Shown here piece after piece: positions 1-11,973 of a stretch of 64,000 nt of DNA. How positions within the stretch are numbered: the first letter of the stretch is position 1; each line of letters begins with the position of its first letter. The notes under the pieces are model-generated. The model did no database searches and was not told the DNA's origin. It saw nothing but the letters and a program-made list of their open reading frames with translations. This DNA is from Monodelphis domestica (lineage: Eukaryota; Chordata; Mammalia; Didelphimorphia; Didelphidae): contig NC_077233.1 of the NCBI RefSeq assembly GCF_027887165.1, positions 232,181,872 through 232,245,871 on the forward strand, in the 5' to 3' direction. A program made the position numbers and the translations under genes.

Positions 1-394
1 AGACTGATACACTGTGGTATAATCGAACGTAATGGACTTCTCCATTAGTGGCGGTGTAATGTCCCTGAACAACTTGCAGGGATCCAGGAGAAAAAAACAC
101 CATTCATAAGCAAAGGATAAACTATGGGAGTGGAAACACCGAGAAAAAGCAACTGCCTGAATACAGAGGTTGAGGGGACATGACAGAGGATAGACTCTAA
201 ATGAACACTCTAATGCAAATACTATCAACAAAGCAATGGGTTCAAATCAAGAAAACATCTAATGCCCAGTGGACTTACGCGTCAGCTATGGGGGGTGGGG
301 GGGAGGAAAAGAAAATGATCTATGTCTTTAACGAATAATGCTTGGAAATGATCAAATAAAATATATTTTTAAAAAAAAACTTCTACTTGATTAT
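1..394 (+). mobile_element. LINE 3' end, cut by window start
   Basis: Noncoding 3' end of a marsupial LINE with ACGCGTCAGCTATGGGGGG and a final ATCAAATAAAATAT with A-tail, so a polyadenylation signal is present. Same family as 48080-48658 and probably 8330-8661. Whether it is L1- or RTE-type is not settled from this piece. Confidence 0.75.
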
Positions 395-1608
395 GTCATA
401 CATTTAGTCTGCCTCTACTCTTCTCATTGTTAAAATCCCAGAGAGCACCACTAACACTCATTGCCTATATTTTCTCATTGCCCTCTCACAATTCACCCCT
501 TAGCAACCTGCTTCTGCCGGTGCACTCAAATGACCAAGAATACTCAAATGAACTCTCTCTTAAAGGTTTAAGTGCCAAATCCAAAGGTCTTTTATCAGTC
601 CTTCTCTTCATATCTTTGCTGCATATCTTAACACTATTTGACCATCTCATCCACATTTGTGACATTGGTCACTCCTGGTTCTCCTATCTGACCATTCCTT
701 AGTCATCACTGCTGGATCATCCATTTCCATTACCTAAATATGAGCACTCCTCAAAATTCTATCCTGGACCTTCTCTTTTCCTCCTATCCTCTCTTCCTTG
801 GTGATCATATCTCTTCTCTTTGGCCAAATTATCAGTTCTGCATAAGTAATTCAGCTATGAGCTGGACTCTGAAGGCAAGTCCTTCTAACATATGATTCTG
901 ACTACCAAATCTGTATCTTCTGCCTAATCTCTTTTGAATTCCACTATATATTGCAAATGGCTTCCTGGACATCTCCACCTGAATATACCAATGGCACTTC
1001 AAAGTCCACACATTCAAAATTGGACTTATCATTTCCAGCCCTATGTGTATCTCTCTCAAAAATATTTCTAAGTCTGTGGTCCTCCCAGTCACTTTATAGC
1101 CTTTGAGATACTTGTGTTCTTCCCTCTCCCACACTCTCTATATATAATTCCCCAAAATTCTTAATTCTAACATTATGACATCATTTACAACTGTCCTTTT
1201 CTCTCCACTCATATGGCCACCACCTAGAAGAGACCTCTCCTCCCTTCCCATCTTGACTATTATCATTATGTTCTCCCTACATTCATCTTTTTCCTTCTAC
1301 TCCACCATTGCCTCTTCCTAAAACAAATGGCTGAATATTTCATTGCCTTGCACAAAAACTTTGTCTCACAATTGCCTATAGAAATACACACTCCTGAACC
1401 TGCATTTAAGGCTCTTCACAATCTGGCTCCAACCTATTTTTCTAATATGACATCACATCATTCCTTTTTACAAATTCTCACCCAAGTGAACTATTTGTAC
1501 TCCCCCAAAATCAACTTGTGATCTCTTATGTCCATTTATCTGTACAAGCTATGCTGACTATATTCTTCTTATCCATCTTTCAAAGTCATTATTTGCACCT
1601 ACTTTTTA
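395..1608 (+). repeat. L2-like LINE relic
   Basis: Pyrimidine-rich text typical of L2 3' regions, including TTTAAGGCTCTTCACAATC then TGGCTCCAACCTATTTTTC. It has decayed and no coding frame survives. The relic appears to resume at 1860 after a SINE. Confidence 0.55.
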
Positions 1609-1859
1609 AAATCTATCATTGTTCAGTTGTTTTTCAGTCTGTCCAACTTTTCTTGACCTCATCTGGAGTTTCTTAGCAAAATTACTGGAGTAGTTTGCCA
1701 CTTCCTTTTCCAGCTCATTTTACAGATGAGGAAACTGAAGCAGAGTTAAGTGACTTGCCCAGCATTACACAGCTAGTTAGAGTCAGAGACTGGATTTGAA
1801 CTTAGGTCTTCCTGAGTCTAGATTCAGTACTCTATCCACTATGCCACCTACCTGCCCCA
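1609..1859 (-). repeat. Family A tRNA SINE inside the L2 relic
   Basis: CATTGTTCAGTTGTTTTTCAG, CCACTTCCTTTTCCAGCTC, and head CTATGCCACCTACCTGCCCC in minus orientation. Confidence 0.85.
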
Positions 1860-1985
1860 GTCTGGCACAGAGTAGGCACTATATAAATGCTTATTCTCTC
1901 TCATGGCATATCCCCCAGTGCCTAGCATAGTGACTTGCTCATGATGGGACAGAATAAATATTATTGTTGAATTAAATTTATATAG
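1860..1985 (+). repeat. L2 3' end
   Basis: CCCCCAGTGCCTAGCATAG, then AATAAATATTATTGTTGAATT, the typical L2 terminus. Confidence 0.6.
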
Positions 1986-3389
1986 TGCTTTAAGATTCAA
2001 CAAAACACTTTCTTCATAACAATAAAAATTATTGTCAAAGGTCGATAACTTAGAGTCCATCTAAGACAAAGATCTGAGTGTCCTCATCAAGAGGTTCATA
2101 ATTCAGAGTCTGTCTGAGAATGGGTCCAAGTGCCCTCTCCTTCACCTTCTTTAGGCTTAATACATGTTATTGCTGGCAAGATATGTTATTGTTGATTTGA
2201 TCATGCCATGAACCTGGATGTCGCTCAACATCACATCTCCTACCCCAGGTGCTGTATCTACATTATTGTTACACTTTCTCATGGATTTTTCTCACAGATG
2301 ATTGTTTTTACTTTCTGTGGTTTGTACCTTTAAAAGACGTAACCACTTTACATTAAATTGCTCTCATAATCACCAGCAATGAGGTCCTTCTGACCTCACA
2401 CTGCATCTTCACTGTGTCTTTGATTCTTATCTTTTCCCCTCACCCTTACCTATAGGCAAGGCCCTTCTAACTTCAACCTTTGTATTCCTCGTTATTTTTC
2501 CTCAACCTTACCTGGGGAACTCTAGTCCAGGTTCTGCCCCCTAAAAGGGAGCACTCACAAATTATTATTACATAATAATAATAGGAAGATATCATTGACC
2601 CCTGTGATATGGGTTGAGCCAGAAGTCTAATTTAGAGCAATCCAGAACATTTGCAGTAGACTGACTTAACTGAAAAAAAGTATGGGGGAAGATGATGGCC
2701 AAATAATGTAACTATTTTATCAGTCAGTTTTGCTTCATTCTTTTTCTTTACTATAAAAGAGGATATGTCAATATTAGACAATGGCTATAGTGTTTTAAGG
2801 GCATAAACAAAGATTAAATAATTTTTTAAAAGACTTAAAATTCCAGTTTGTTGCCCAAATGCCATAAGAAGTTATTTTTCACATGGAGAAGAATTCTTTT
2901 AGATAGCCCATAGTGCAAACACTAGGGGAACCACATGGGTTTGATGGACTCCTTTTGCTATTTTTTCTTAATCCTACTTAGAATCACATTGTAAAACAAA
3001 AAATTCAATCTTTAGACCTACAGGATATTGTAAGAATTCTGATCTTCAGTGGAATGAGCTTGAGAAGATAATGGAAAGGAAGAGGGGAGCAGAGAGCTCC
3101 CCCATACAGAATTAGAGGAAAATGCAGCAACAAGAAATAAAAGAATGAGGTGATGCCAGTTGAGTGTCTTTTATGTCCACAACTCTGAAAAGTCCTCTTC
3201 CTTGGTGTGGGAGTTGGGGTTGCTCCTTCCTGGTATCAGTTAAAGGTCTGTACTGCCCATCAGGCTTCCAGTCTAGTGAGGATTTTCTACAATGAGGTCA
3301 TTTTACAAGACCTCTGGAGAAAAAAAAATTTAAGTCTTTCCTTTGTCGCTTTAGGCAATGTTTAACTGGGCTCCAAGCAATGCTTAACT
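1986..3389. other. Unassigned AT-rich sequence
   Basis: A weak MIR-like start at 1986-2050. Beyond that I see no gene and no repeat I can name. It may contain old LTR or DNA-element remains. Confidence 0.4.
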
Positions 3390-3635
3390 CACTTAGGCAG
3401 TGAGGTGTCTCAGTGGATAGAATGCGATGCTTGAAACCAAGAAGACTTATCTTTCTGAGTTCAAATCTGGCCTACATATTTATTAGCTGTGTGAATCTGG
3501 ACAAGTGACTTAACCCTGTTTACCTCAGTTTTCTCATCTGTCAAATGAGCTGGAGAAGGAAATGGAAAACTATTCCATTGTTTGCCAAGAAAACCCTAAG
3601 TGGAGTCACCATAGATATGACTGAACAACCACAAA
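3390..3635 (+). repeat. Family A tRNA SINE
   Basis: GTGTCTCAGTGGATAGAATG head, TACCTCAGTTTTCTCATCTG, TTGCCAAGAAAACCCTAAG, ATGACTGAACAACC tail. Confidence 0.88.
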
Positions 3636-3794
3636 TAACTATGTTCTAAGATGTTATTCTTGAATCTGATAGTGGTTACATGGGCTTCTGTCTTGTTTAT
3701 AGCCCCCAAATTTTTTGTTCAAATCCCCAGAAGTTTAAAAGAAGTTACTGGGGTAGTTTGTGGGAGATTCATACTTATAAACTGTTCTATTTTC

Positions 3795-3960
3795 TAATAA
3801 TTTAATAGCTAACATTTATATAGCACTTAAATTTTGTAAAGCATTTTACATATATTATCCCAGCTAACCCTCATAACAACCCTCTGGGGCAAGTGTTATT
3901 ATTATCCTCATTTTACAGAAGAGGAAATTGTGTCTAAGAGAAGCATCTAAGGGAGGCAAA
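3795..3960 (-). repeat. MIR relic
   Basis: TAGCTAACATTTATATAGCAC, CATAACAACCCTCTGGGGC, CATTTTACAGAAGAGGAAAT. Confidence 0.7.
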
Positions 3961-4261
3961 CTCAGATTGTCATGACACCAAGTAACACTATTTGCCCTGC
4001 CAATTAGCTGTATGGAGATTAAATGGAAAGAAACCTCAGGTAGCAGCTGGGGAAGGTTTCTTGCAGAAGGTTGATTTGGTCTGAATCTTAAAGCCAAGGA
4101 AACTAAGGGGCAACCCGGGGAAAGTCTAGGTGACAGCTGATACCAGGGGAAATGGGATGTCACAAAGTGGGCCAATGTAGCTAGTTAGTAGAATGTATGC
4201 ATAGTCAAAGGAGTTGACATTGATAAAAAGGCTTTGCAAACCTTAAAACTATATAAATGAA

Positions 4262-4432
4262 GGGCAGGAAAGTAGCACAATGGATAGAGCACCAGACTTA
4301 GAATTTTGAGAATCTGTCTTCACACACTTCTTAGCTGTGTGCCTCTGGGCAAGTCATTAATCCTGATAGCCTAGCCCTTTTTCCTCTTCTTTCTTAGAAT
4401 TGATGCTAAGAGAGAAGACAAAGATTTTTTAA
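4262..4432 (+). repeat. Family B SINE, diverged
   Basis: AGCACAATGGATAGAGCACC head, GCCTCTGGGCAAGTCATTAA, AGCCTAGCCC and a worn tail. Confidence 0.7.
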
Positions 4433-4484
4433 CTATATAAATGCTAGCTATTATTATTGTTGTTGTTATTCTGTATGTGTATAT

Positions 4485-5085
4485 ATAAATGTTGGGATGT
4501 TTGGGGTGCTCAGGGAGGAGGAGTATCTCTGGTATGGAGGGCTTGTCATGCCCTTCTAGGGAAGCTCTCCAGCCTCTGACCCTCACCTGACCCCCAGCTC
4601 TCACTTGTGGCTCCCAGTAGCTGCTAGCATGTGGCAGTGGCCACACCCCGGGCAACGGCTTCGACAGGCCGGCTAAACCTTGTGAGAGTAGCCATTGGGT
4701 CATCGACCCCTGGTGAACCAGGGCTTTGCTCACCCAGAATGTGAAGACTGCTTCGGCGGAACAGGCGGAAGAAACCAACAAGAAGGTTCAACGGCTGAGA
4801 GGGCGACTCAGCAAAGCACTGGGGAATGCTTAGGGCGTGATGGAGCACAAAAGACAACACGGCCATCCAATTCAGCTGAGGAAGTCTCCAGGTGTAATGA
4901 CTTTTCGTGCCACTGGACCCAGGCTTCCAATGCTGAGAGAGTGGGACTGTCTCTGTGCATCGACTTTTCCACTTAAATCTCCTTCACGCACAAGTGTTTT
5001 TGTGCACATTCATCTACATTATAGATGAAAGAGCACAAAGACAATCGTCATCCTCGGTTACCGAGAGACTACTACTACATATATG
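4485..5085 (+). mobile_element. RTE-type LINE or RTE-derived SINE, 3' portion
   Basis: GC-rich block with GGACCCAGGCTTCCAATGC and TCCACTTAAATCTCCTTCAC, ending TACCGAGAGACTACTACTAC. I recognise this as the marsupial RTE-class 3' end. Short open frames on both strands (up to 136 codons) are by-products. No RT domain is present. Confidence 0.65.
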
Positions 5086-5340
5086 CATATACAGAAATAA
5101 AATATATATTTACTCAACTAAATCCATACTTTCACATATATACATATATGTCATATATGTATGTATATACACACAGAATAATAACAGCTAGTGTTTATAT
5201 AATTTTGAGGTGTATGTATGTCTTACATATAGACATCTATAGCATATTAATTTGTTATATAGTTTGATATAAATGTAATTTTATAAATATAAATATAAAA
5301 TGCATATGAATATAAACATTACTTTTCTGTATGTATTATT
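5086..5340. repeat. AT-rich low-complexity tract
   Basis: Degenerate TATATG/TATATA sequence directly downstream of the RTE end, probably grown from its short tail repeat. Confidence 0.7.
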
Positions 5341-5590
5341 CATGACCATCTTTCTTCTTATTCGTGGCTATCTTTCAAAGTCATTATATCCCTTCAAAGC
5401 TCAGAGTCCACCTTATTCTTGAAACCTTCTATGATTCCCTCTATCTACTTTAGTGTTATTTTTTTCCTTCAAATATTCCTAGGGCTGCTTGATCTCTCCT
5501 CTACCTTCTTTACTCCCTGCCTTGTATTATATTTACAATCAATTCTGCTATAACATTTGTTTTGAAAAGACAAATTTGTTCCAACTCAAT
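5341..5590 (+). repeat. L2-like relic
   Basis: TCAAAGCTCAGAGTCCACCTT, TTGAAACCTTCTATGATTCCC, CTCCCTGCCTTGTATTATAT resemble L2 3' text. Confidence 0.5.
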
Positions 5591-5640
5591 TGATATATTT
5601 GAGAACAATTTGAACATTATTTGAATTTCTCATTTGCTAA

Positions 5641-6527
5641 TGTAAAGTTTCAAATTGTGAACCTTAAAAAATTCCCAGACCCTACTTCATAAGGTTGGGT
5701 TAAGACCATTCCCCATTTTAAACAATGAAGGAACTTAGATCAGAAATGTGAGACCTCTACTCCACCTCTACTTAAGCATACTTTAGGGGAAGAAATTCCT
5801 TGCTGAACAATGAAAAATACTTAAACCCATACTTATAGTAAGGCAAAAGTTCTTAAGCTGTGCCTATTTTTAGATCTAATACAAAAGGGTGTTAAGTACC
5901 AAAAAGGTCAGGCAACTTGTGAATTTACAAGGAGCAAAGAGGTGAGAACTTACTCAGGGGTTTTTTTTCAGGTATGAACTTAATCAAAAGTTTAAGCCTA
6001 CTTAGGTGTGAATTAAGAATGGTCTGTCCTTTGGAAAACGTCTACTGTGAATGGTAGATGTGAGAACTTAGGGAAGGTGATATAGGAGAAAATTCCCTTT
6101 AAAAGGAGATGAAAAGCTGAGAGAAGGGACTGTATCAGAAGGTCTCTCTCGGGAGAGTCAGCTGGGAAAAGCTGAATTAGAGGAGGCAGCTGGTGTCTCT
6201 CTGAACACTAGAATTTTTCTTGGGACAAATCTTGTGGTGAGTGGATTGAAGACTGACTGATCTCTCTCTTTTAAGGCTGGCCTAAGCTGGCCTAGCCTTT
6301 TTTCTCATTATTCCCTTTTTCGCTCTCTCTCTCTCTTTCTTAATTCCTCATTTGTATTAATTAAAATCTCTATAAAACCCAGTTGACTTGGGTATATTTC
6401 ATATTTGGTAATTTTTCCCTGGTGACCACTTTATATTTGATTTAAAACAAGACACTATCTTGAAACCATATTTTCTGCAGTCACAATTTAAGCCAAACAC
6501 TCTTTTATCTGCCACAGTTTATAACTC
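5641..6527 (+). mobile_element. LTR-like fossil (endogenous retrovirus LTR), boundaries approximate
   Basis: Begins TGTAAAG, has a CT-rich stretch, then a late segment with GGTGACCAC and TTTAAAAC that resembles the end of the LTR at 24241-25003. No coding parts are attached. It looks old, as a solo LTR. The ends are not fixed by a clear target duplication. Confidence 0.45.
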
Positions 6528-6973
6528 CCACTATTTTAATCACTACAAAATCTGAGAAACAGTGAGAATGCAGAAAATGGAACCATTTCACCAAAACCCA
6601 TAAGCCGCAATGCCTTTGATGCCCATTTCCACAAGCAAGTTTTAGGACTTTTCCAAAGAGCCATATTTATTGCATATTTATTCATATGTAATAATATATC
6701 ATATATGATATATACTATATAAACACATGTATGTGTATTAAAATGAGGTTGATTGGGTAAATGTATTTTAAATATAAACATATATAAAGTATATATGTAT
6801 ACATGCACATACATACAGAATAAGAATAATAGAATTTACATAGTTTTCAGATTTGCAAATCACTTTACCAATTTCAATTCATTTGACCTTACACACACAA
6901 CAAATTGTATAGATATATAGATAGATGAGAGTGTGTGTGCATGAAATACACTTTGTTCTTTTCAGTGGAGAGG

Positions 6974-7027
<54 letters not shown>

Positions 7028-7662
7028 CGATCAAGCCACCCCACCAAAATTAAGTTACTTATGAGATGGAAACATGTCTCAGATCAATAGATCAAACACT
7101 TAGACAAAGTGAGAAGAAAAGTCCATGATCAATTCAAGTGACAACTGCATAAGGATACTATGAATGGCTGAGGAAACTTGGTTATAAACCAATACAAAAC
7201 CAAAAACCAGAGGCAAAGAAATAAGACTAAGCTGTAGGAGAGGATAGAGATGCCATGGAAGATCATAAATCCTACACGCTCAGGGAATCCAGATGATGCT
7301 GCCAGTTATACCCACTTCTTCAAGGACTGAGGTAAGTGCCCAAAAAAATGATCTGCTCATTAAATACTCCATTCCTTCCCCTCCTTTCTGTCCATCAACA
7401 GATACAATAATATACTTTTGTTTCTTTATCTAAACATTTTTGGTAACTTGAATTTTATCTCAACCAAAAAGATGCTAGAGATCGATATAAATGTGTAAAA
7501 ATGCATAAAATAAAATGAAATGTATAAAAGTAGGAATAGATATAAATATATATTAAGGCAGAGAGCCAAACCCTTTCTAAATCATGGGAATTTTCCTAAC
7601 CTAGGGCTCAGAACAATTGTAATTGTACCCCTAACTTTCATCTATTATAAAATCCCTAGAAC
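6528..7662. other. Unassigned, AT-rich
   Basis: A MIR-like piece at about 6825-6900. The rest shows no gene and no nameable repeat apart from the (TA)n run listed separately. Confidence 0.4.
6972..7024. repeat. (TA)n microsatellite
   Basis: About 25 TA units with one TTTATA interruption. Confidence 0.95.
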
Positions 7663-7830
7663 AATGGGTGCCAGACCTGAGATGAGAGGTCCTGGGTTTA
7701 AATCTGGCCTCTGACACTTCCTAACTTTGTAACCCTAGGCCAGTCACTTAACCTACATTGCCCAGCCCTTACCACTCTTCTACTTTATAACTAATACTTA
7801 GTATCAATTCTAAGATAGAAGATAAACTGA
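7663..7830 (+). repeat. Family B SINE, 5' truncated
   Basis: GCCAGACCTGAGATGAGAGG, CTCTGACACTTCCTAACTTTG, CCACTCTTCTACTTTATAA and a worn tail. Confidence 0.78.
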
Positions 7831-8312
7831 TATAAGGAAAATTTTCCTAATAATCAGATTTATCCAAAAACAGAATGGACTACCACCAACATAGCAGGTT
7901 ACCTCCAACCAAAGGTCCTCAACGATTAAATAGCCAAGAGGTAACATGTTTCAGCGAAGAATCTCATTCAGCTAATGGTTGGACTAGACAGCATTTGAAA
8001 TGCCTTCGAACTCTCAAATTCTATGGTTCTGTGACTCATCTTTGGATTGTAGATTTAATGTAATTTTTAATTAATGAAAATATATTTTTCTCCCTCGTAC
8101 CTCCTTAATTCCCTCTACCAGTGAAGAAAAAGAAAACAAACCCTTGTAATAAAAATTCATTGCGAAGTAAAATAAATTCCTACACTGCCATGTCCAAAAA
8201 GATAAGTTTCACAATTAACTGAAGCTGAATACAGTACCTTAAAAGGACAGAACACAAAAAGATTGAAAAATTATAGAAACACATATTCAGAGCTAAATGA
8301 ACTGTGTAAAGA
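7831..8312. other. Unassigned
   Basis: The 62-codon open frame here resembles no family I know. No repeat was recognised. Confidence 0.4.
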
Positions 8313-8329
8313 TATCTAGTCCAACTTTT

Positions 8330-8661
8330 TTTTCATTTTATTTTTTTTAGAATATTTTTCCATATTTATAAGATTTGTTTTCTTTTCCTCCCTGCTCCCA
8401 GAGCCAACAAGCAATTCCACTGGGTTGTACAAATGTTGTCACTTGATACCTATTTCCATATTATTCATTTTTGCTATAGAGTGATTTTTAAAGCCTAAAC
8501 TCCAAGTCACATGCCCATATGTAGATGTGATAAGTGATGTCCTATGCTTGCATTTCTATTCCCACAGTTCTTTCTCTCAATGTGGATAGCATCCTTTTAC
8601 ATAAGTCCTTCAGGAGTATTCTGGCTTGTTGCATTGCTACTAGTAGCAAGGTCAATTACAT
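8330..8661 (-). mobile_element. LINE 3'-end insertion with target-site duplication
   Basis: Poly(T) start, then CTTTTCCTCCCTGCTCCCAG and CAATTCCACTGGGTTGTAC, an older relative of 48080-48658. It is flanked by TATCTAGTCCAACTTTT (8313-8329) and TATCTAGCCCAACTTTT (8662-8678), 17 bp with one mismatch. Confidence 0.78.
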
Positions 8662-9227
8662 TATCTAGCCCAACTTTTTCATTCCATAGGGGGGGGAAAT
8701 GAGGCTAGACAAGCTAAGTGATCTGCCCCAAACCACAGAAATGAAGTAGTAGAAGTGGAATTCATATCAGTGCTCTTAATACAATACAATTTTGCTGAAG
8801 AGGGGAAATCTAGTTATCACCGGTGGCAAAAGATGCATAAAACCTAAACATAGGACAATTTGAAGGTACTGACTATTGAAGGGGAGAGCCCTGGAGGGAA
8901 GAAGTGACATGAGAATCAAGAGCAAAGCCTTGAAGACCAATTTCTGATACATCACAATTTTACTGGAGACCAACTTTGGACAATGATGGCATTGACAATT
9001 GTAAGACAAGAAGTATGCGTCTATGGCTAATCTTTTTTCCTTGTCTGGATCCTTCTTTAGCCCAGAGAACAGGGAGGATCAGCTCAGGTATTAAAATAAA
9101 GATATCTTAACTTATTGTCATTCTCAATGACTCCATAATCTTATAATTTATATATATACATATATATATATAATTATAATCTTCTCTTTTGGGTGGAAGA
9201 ATGATGGAAATCTGTGTCATAGAATAA
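8662..9227. other. MIR relic and unassigned sequence
   Basis: 8680-8780 is a MIR-type core (GAGGCTAGACAAGCTAAGTGA). The rest is unassigned, with a palindromic TATATA/ATAATTATAA patch at 9141-9180. Confidence 0.45.
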
Positions 9228-9442
9228 TGGTGTCAAATTCAGACAGAGAGAGGAGCCACAAATCCATACATAAGGATTTCTGTTGACCAATATTGACTAA
9301 GTTTTAAAATGTAATATTTATGTTATTTTATTATTTTTATTTATTTTGTTGACTATTTTCCAATTACAGTTTACTCTAGTTCAGGCAGCATTCCTGAGTA
9401 TTGTGGGCTTCGTGTGTCCCACAAGCTAAAGTTTTGACATCT
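9228..9442. mobile_element. Small nonautonomous DNA transposon (hAT-like)
   Basis: Left end GGTGTCAAATTC and right end AGTTTTGACATC are inverted repeats of each other. The interior has TTGTTGACTATTTTCCAATTA and a GGGCTTCGTGTGTCCCAC block typical of small hAT elements. No transposase. Confidence 0.55.
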
Positions 9443-9459
9443 ATTTGGACAAAAGACCA

Positions 9460-9625
9460 GTAAGTCCTATCTCTGTTGCTTTGTAGTGGGATGACCTTGG
9501 ACAGGTGGCTTCGCCTCTCTAAGCCCTATATTCTTCCTCGGTACAAAGAAGGGCTTGAACCAGAAGACCGCTAAGGTCCCTCCCAGCTGTAACATTCTCT
9601 GACTAGGTTGTAGAATAAAAGTTTG
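9460..9625 (+). repeat. MIR relic
   Basis: TGGGATGACCTTGGACAGGTG, CGGTACAAAGAAGGGCTTG, CTAAGGTCCCTCCCAGCTG. Confidence 0.7.
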
Positions 9626-9940
9626 GGAATCACTTATCTGAACAACAAAGAACCTGAAGCTTCTGGCCATTGCTTTCCTGTATCCTTTAGATGGTGTCTG
9701 ACACCACCTACTGGAAGAAAGATTCTCCAATAACTAAGCTACATCTAGGCTATTTTGATACATTTATCCATTAAACAAGGTACCATCGACATTCTCAGGG
9801 TTGTACAATAGAGGATAGAAGATAAAGATGTAATTCTTGTCCCTAAAAAATAAAGAGCTTATAGTCTAGTTGAAGAAATAAGTTTTTATGAACTAACTAA
9901 CTTGGGGGGCATAGGAGGTGAGGGAGAATGAGGGGAACAT

Positions 9941-10085
9941 CTAGAAGTTACCTTGTTATTATGCTCCTTTATTTAAGAATGGCATATCTCCCAGTCTCTT
10001 GGAGGGCAGACTGCTTCTTTGTCACCTAACACATTGTACCTTGCACATAGTAGGAAATATTTATCAAATAGAATTAAATACAACC
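9941..10085 (+). repeat. L2 3' end
   Basis: TTGGAGGGCAGACTGCTTC, ACCTTGCACATAGTAGGAAA, TATTTATCAAATAG. Confidence 0.65.
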
Positions 10086-10560
10086 TTAAATGCTGTTCAG
10101 TCTTATCTGACTTCATGATCCCAAGGACCATAGCACATCAAGCCATCCTGTCTTCCACTATTTCCCAAAGTGTATCCAAGCTCATGGTCATTGCGTCCAC
10201 GACAGTATTTATCCATCTCATCCTCTGACATCACCTTTTCCTTTTGCCTTCAATCTTTCCCAACATCAAAGTCTTCTCTAATGAATTCTGTTCTCATTAT
10301 ATGGCTAAAGCATTTAAACTTCACCTTCAATATTTGACCTTCCAGGCAATAGTCAGTATTAATTTCTTTATTATTATTATAATTTATTATATATAATATT
10401 ATATATAAATTACATATTTTATATAATATGTATTATATTATATAATAAATAAAATAAATATATAAATTATAAATTAATTTCTTGACTGATTTGATCTCCT
10501 TACTGACCAAGGGATTCTCAAAAATCTTTTCCAGCATTATGATTTGAAAGTGTAAATTCC
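10086..10560 (-). mobile_element. BovB/RTE LINE relic
   Basis: Matches, from memory, the region of RTE-BovB around the end of the reverse transcriptase (antisense CATCCTCTGACATCACCTTT, CTTCAATCTTTCCCAACATC, ACTGACCAAGGGATTCTCAA). It is decayed and noncoding. An AT-rich stretch splits it at 10369-10472. Confidence 0.6.
10369..10472. repeat. AT-only tract flanked by an 11-bp direct repeat
   Basis: 104 bases made almost entirely of A and T lie between two copies of ATTAATTTCTT (10358-10368 and 10473-10483). The BovB relic reads through once one copy is ignored, so the tract is a later gain. Confidence 0.75.
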
Positions 10561-10572
10561 TAAGTCATTATC

Positions 10573-10770
10573 TAGGGCATTTGGGTGACTCAGTGGATAG
10601 AGAGTCAAATCTAGATATGGGAGATCCGTGGCTCAAATCTGAGCTCAGATGCTTCCTAGCAATGTGACCCTGAGCAAGTCATTTAATCCCTATTGCCTAG
10701 CCCTTACTGCTCTTCTGCCTTCTACCTACGCTTAGATAGATTCAAAGACAGAGGGTAAGGATTTTTTTAA
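10573..10770 (+). repeat. Family B SINE
   Basis: GGGTGACTCAGTGGATAGAG head, GTGACCCTGAGCAAGTCATT, GCTCTTCTGCCTTCTACC, GAGGGTAAGGATTTT tail. Confidence 0.85.
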
Positions 10771-11746
10771 AGACATTATGTAAATATAAGCAGCAGCTCC
10801 ATAGGGTTATTGAGAGAAAAGTGCCCTGTAAATTTTAATATAATTTAAATTATATTAACTACTTAATAGCACATGATATCAGCAATCAACCACAAGCACT
10901 GATTAGACATCTAGCAAATATTTATGAGACACCAGAGATACAAAGACCGAAACAGAATAGAAATATATAAATATGAATCCCTGGTTGCAGGATGGTTTCT
11001 GTGTTGTTTTTACTTGTGTTTCTATAGTTATTTGGGGGTGATTGGTATTTTTATAGTAGTTGTGTGTTTGTATTCATTTTTATTGTTCATAAAAAAGATT
11101 CATCTTGACAAGAGACTGAAAAGTGGATTGAAGGAAGATGGTAGATATCAAAATACCTTTTGGGAAGATCATTCACAATAATTCAGGAATTAATGCTCTG
11201 CCCTAGCAAGGGGCATCTACCAGTTCAGTCGCATTGGAAATAAAGGTGGGGACTAAACATTTGGTGCTTGAAGGAATAAGAGAGGAGACGAAAAGGAGGA
11301 AAGTCAGAGGTAATACCAAGGTTTAAAAAATAGGAGGCTTGAGAGAGTAGGGATTGCACTAACAGAAACAATAATGTCAAAAGGGGGAGGAGGAGTATGG
11401 GGGAAAGCACCATTTACTTGCTATATAGACTTTTTACTCCTATCAGTCTCAGTTTCTTCTGCTGTTAAATAAGGGAATTTGATGGGGTTTTAGGACTTTC
11501 AGCTCTACGTTTTGTGATCTTGTGATTCTATTGGAACATAGTTACTCTGGTCTTTTTCTCTCTCCTGGTAAAGCCAGTTACAGTTTAAACCCCTTCAGGT
11601 TCTCTGATGCTCTGAAGGCATTGGGGAATCTCTTTAATCTGCCAACAGCTCTATTCCCCACCAGCCTTGTCCTCCCTATTTTTAAAGGCCCAGTAATTAT
11701 GACCCCAGTTCCATTTAACCTTATCACATCAGATTAACCTTCACAA
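10771..11746. other. Mostly unassigned, one MIR piece
   Basis: 11440-11535 is a plus MIR (TCAGTTTCTTCTGCTGTTAAA). The rest holds no recognised gene. An 85-codon open frame at 10924-11181 is not like any family I know. Confidence 0.45.
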
Positions 11747-11757
11747 AATAATATTTA

Positions 11758-11962
11758 GGGGGCAGCTGGGTAGCTCAGTGGATTGAGAGTCAGGCCTAGA
11801 GATAGGAGATCTTGGGTTCAAATCTGGCCTCAGACACTTCCTGGTTGGGTGACCCTGGGCAAGTCACTTGACTGCCATTGACTAGCCCTTACCACTCTTC
11901 TGCCTTGGAGCCAATACACAGTATTGATTCCAAGAAGGAAGGTAAGGGTTTTAAATAATAAT
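11758..11962 (+). repeat. Family B SINE with target-site duplication
   Basis: A close-to-consensus copy, GGGGCAGCTGGGTAGCTCAG to GGTAAGGGTTTTAAA. It is flanked by AATAATATTTA at 11747-11757 and 11963-11973. The best reference copy of family B in the window. Confidence 0.93.
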
Positions 11963-11973
11963 AATAATATTTA

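Noticed and set aside
4371-5267. Overlapping frames up to 136 codons
   Set aside because: They fall inside the RTE 3' portion and the flanking AT repeat, without an RT or endonuclease domain.
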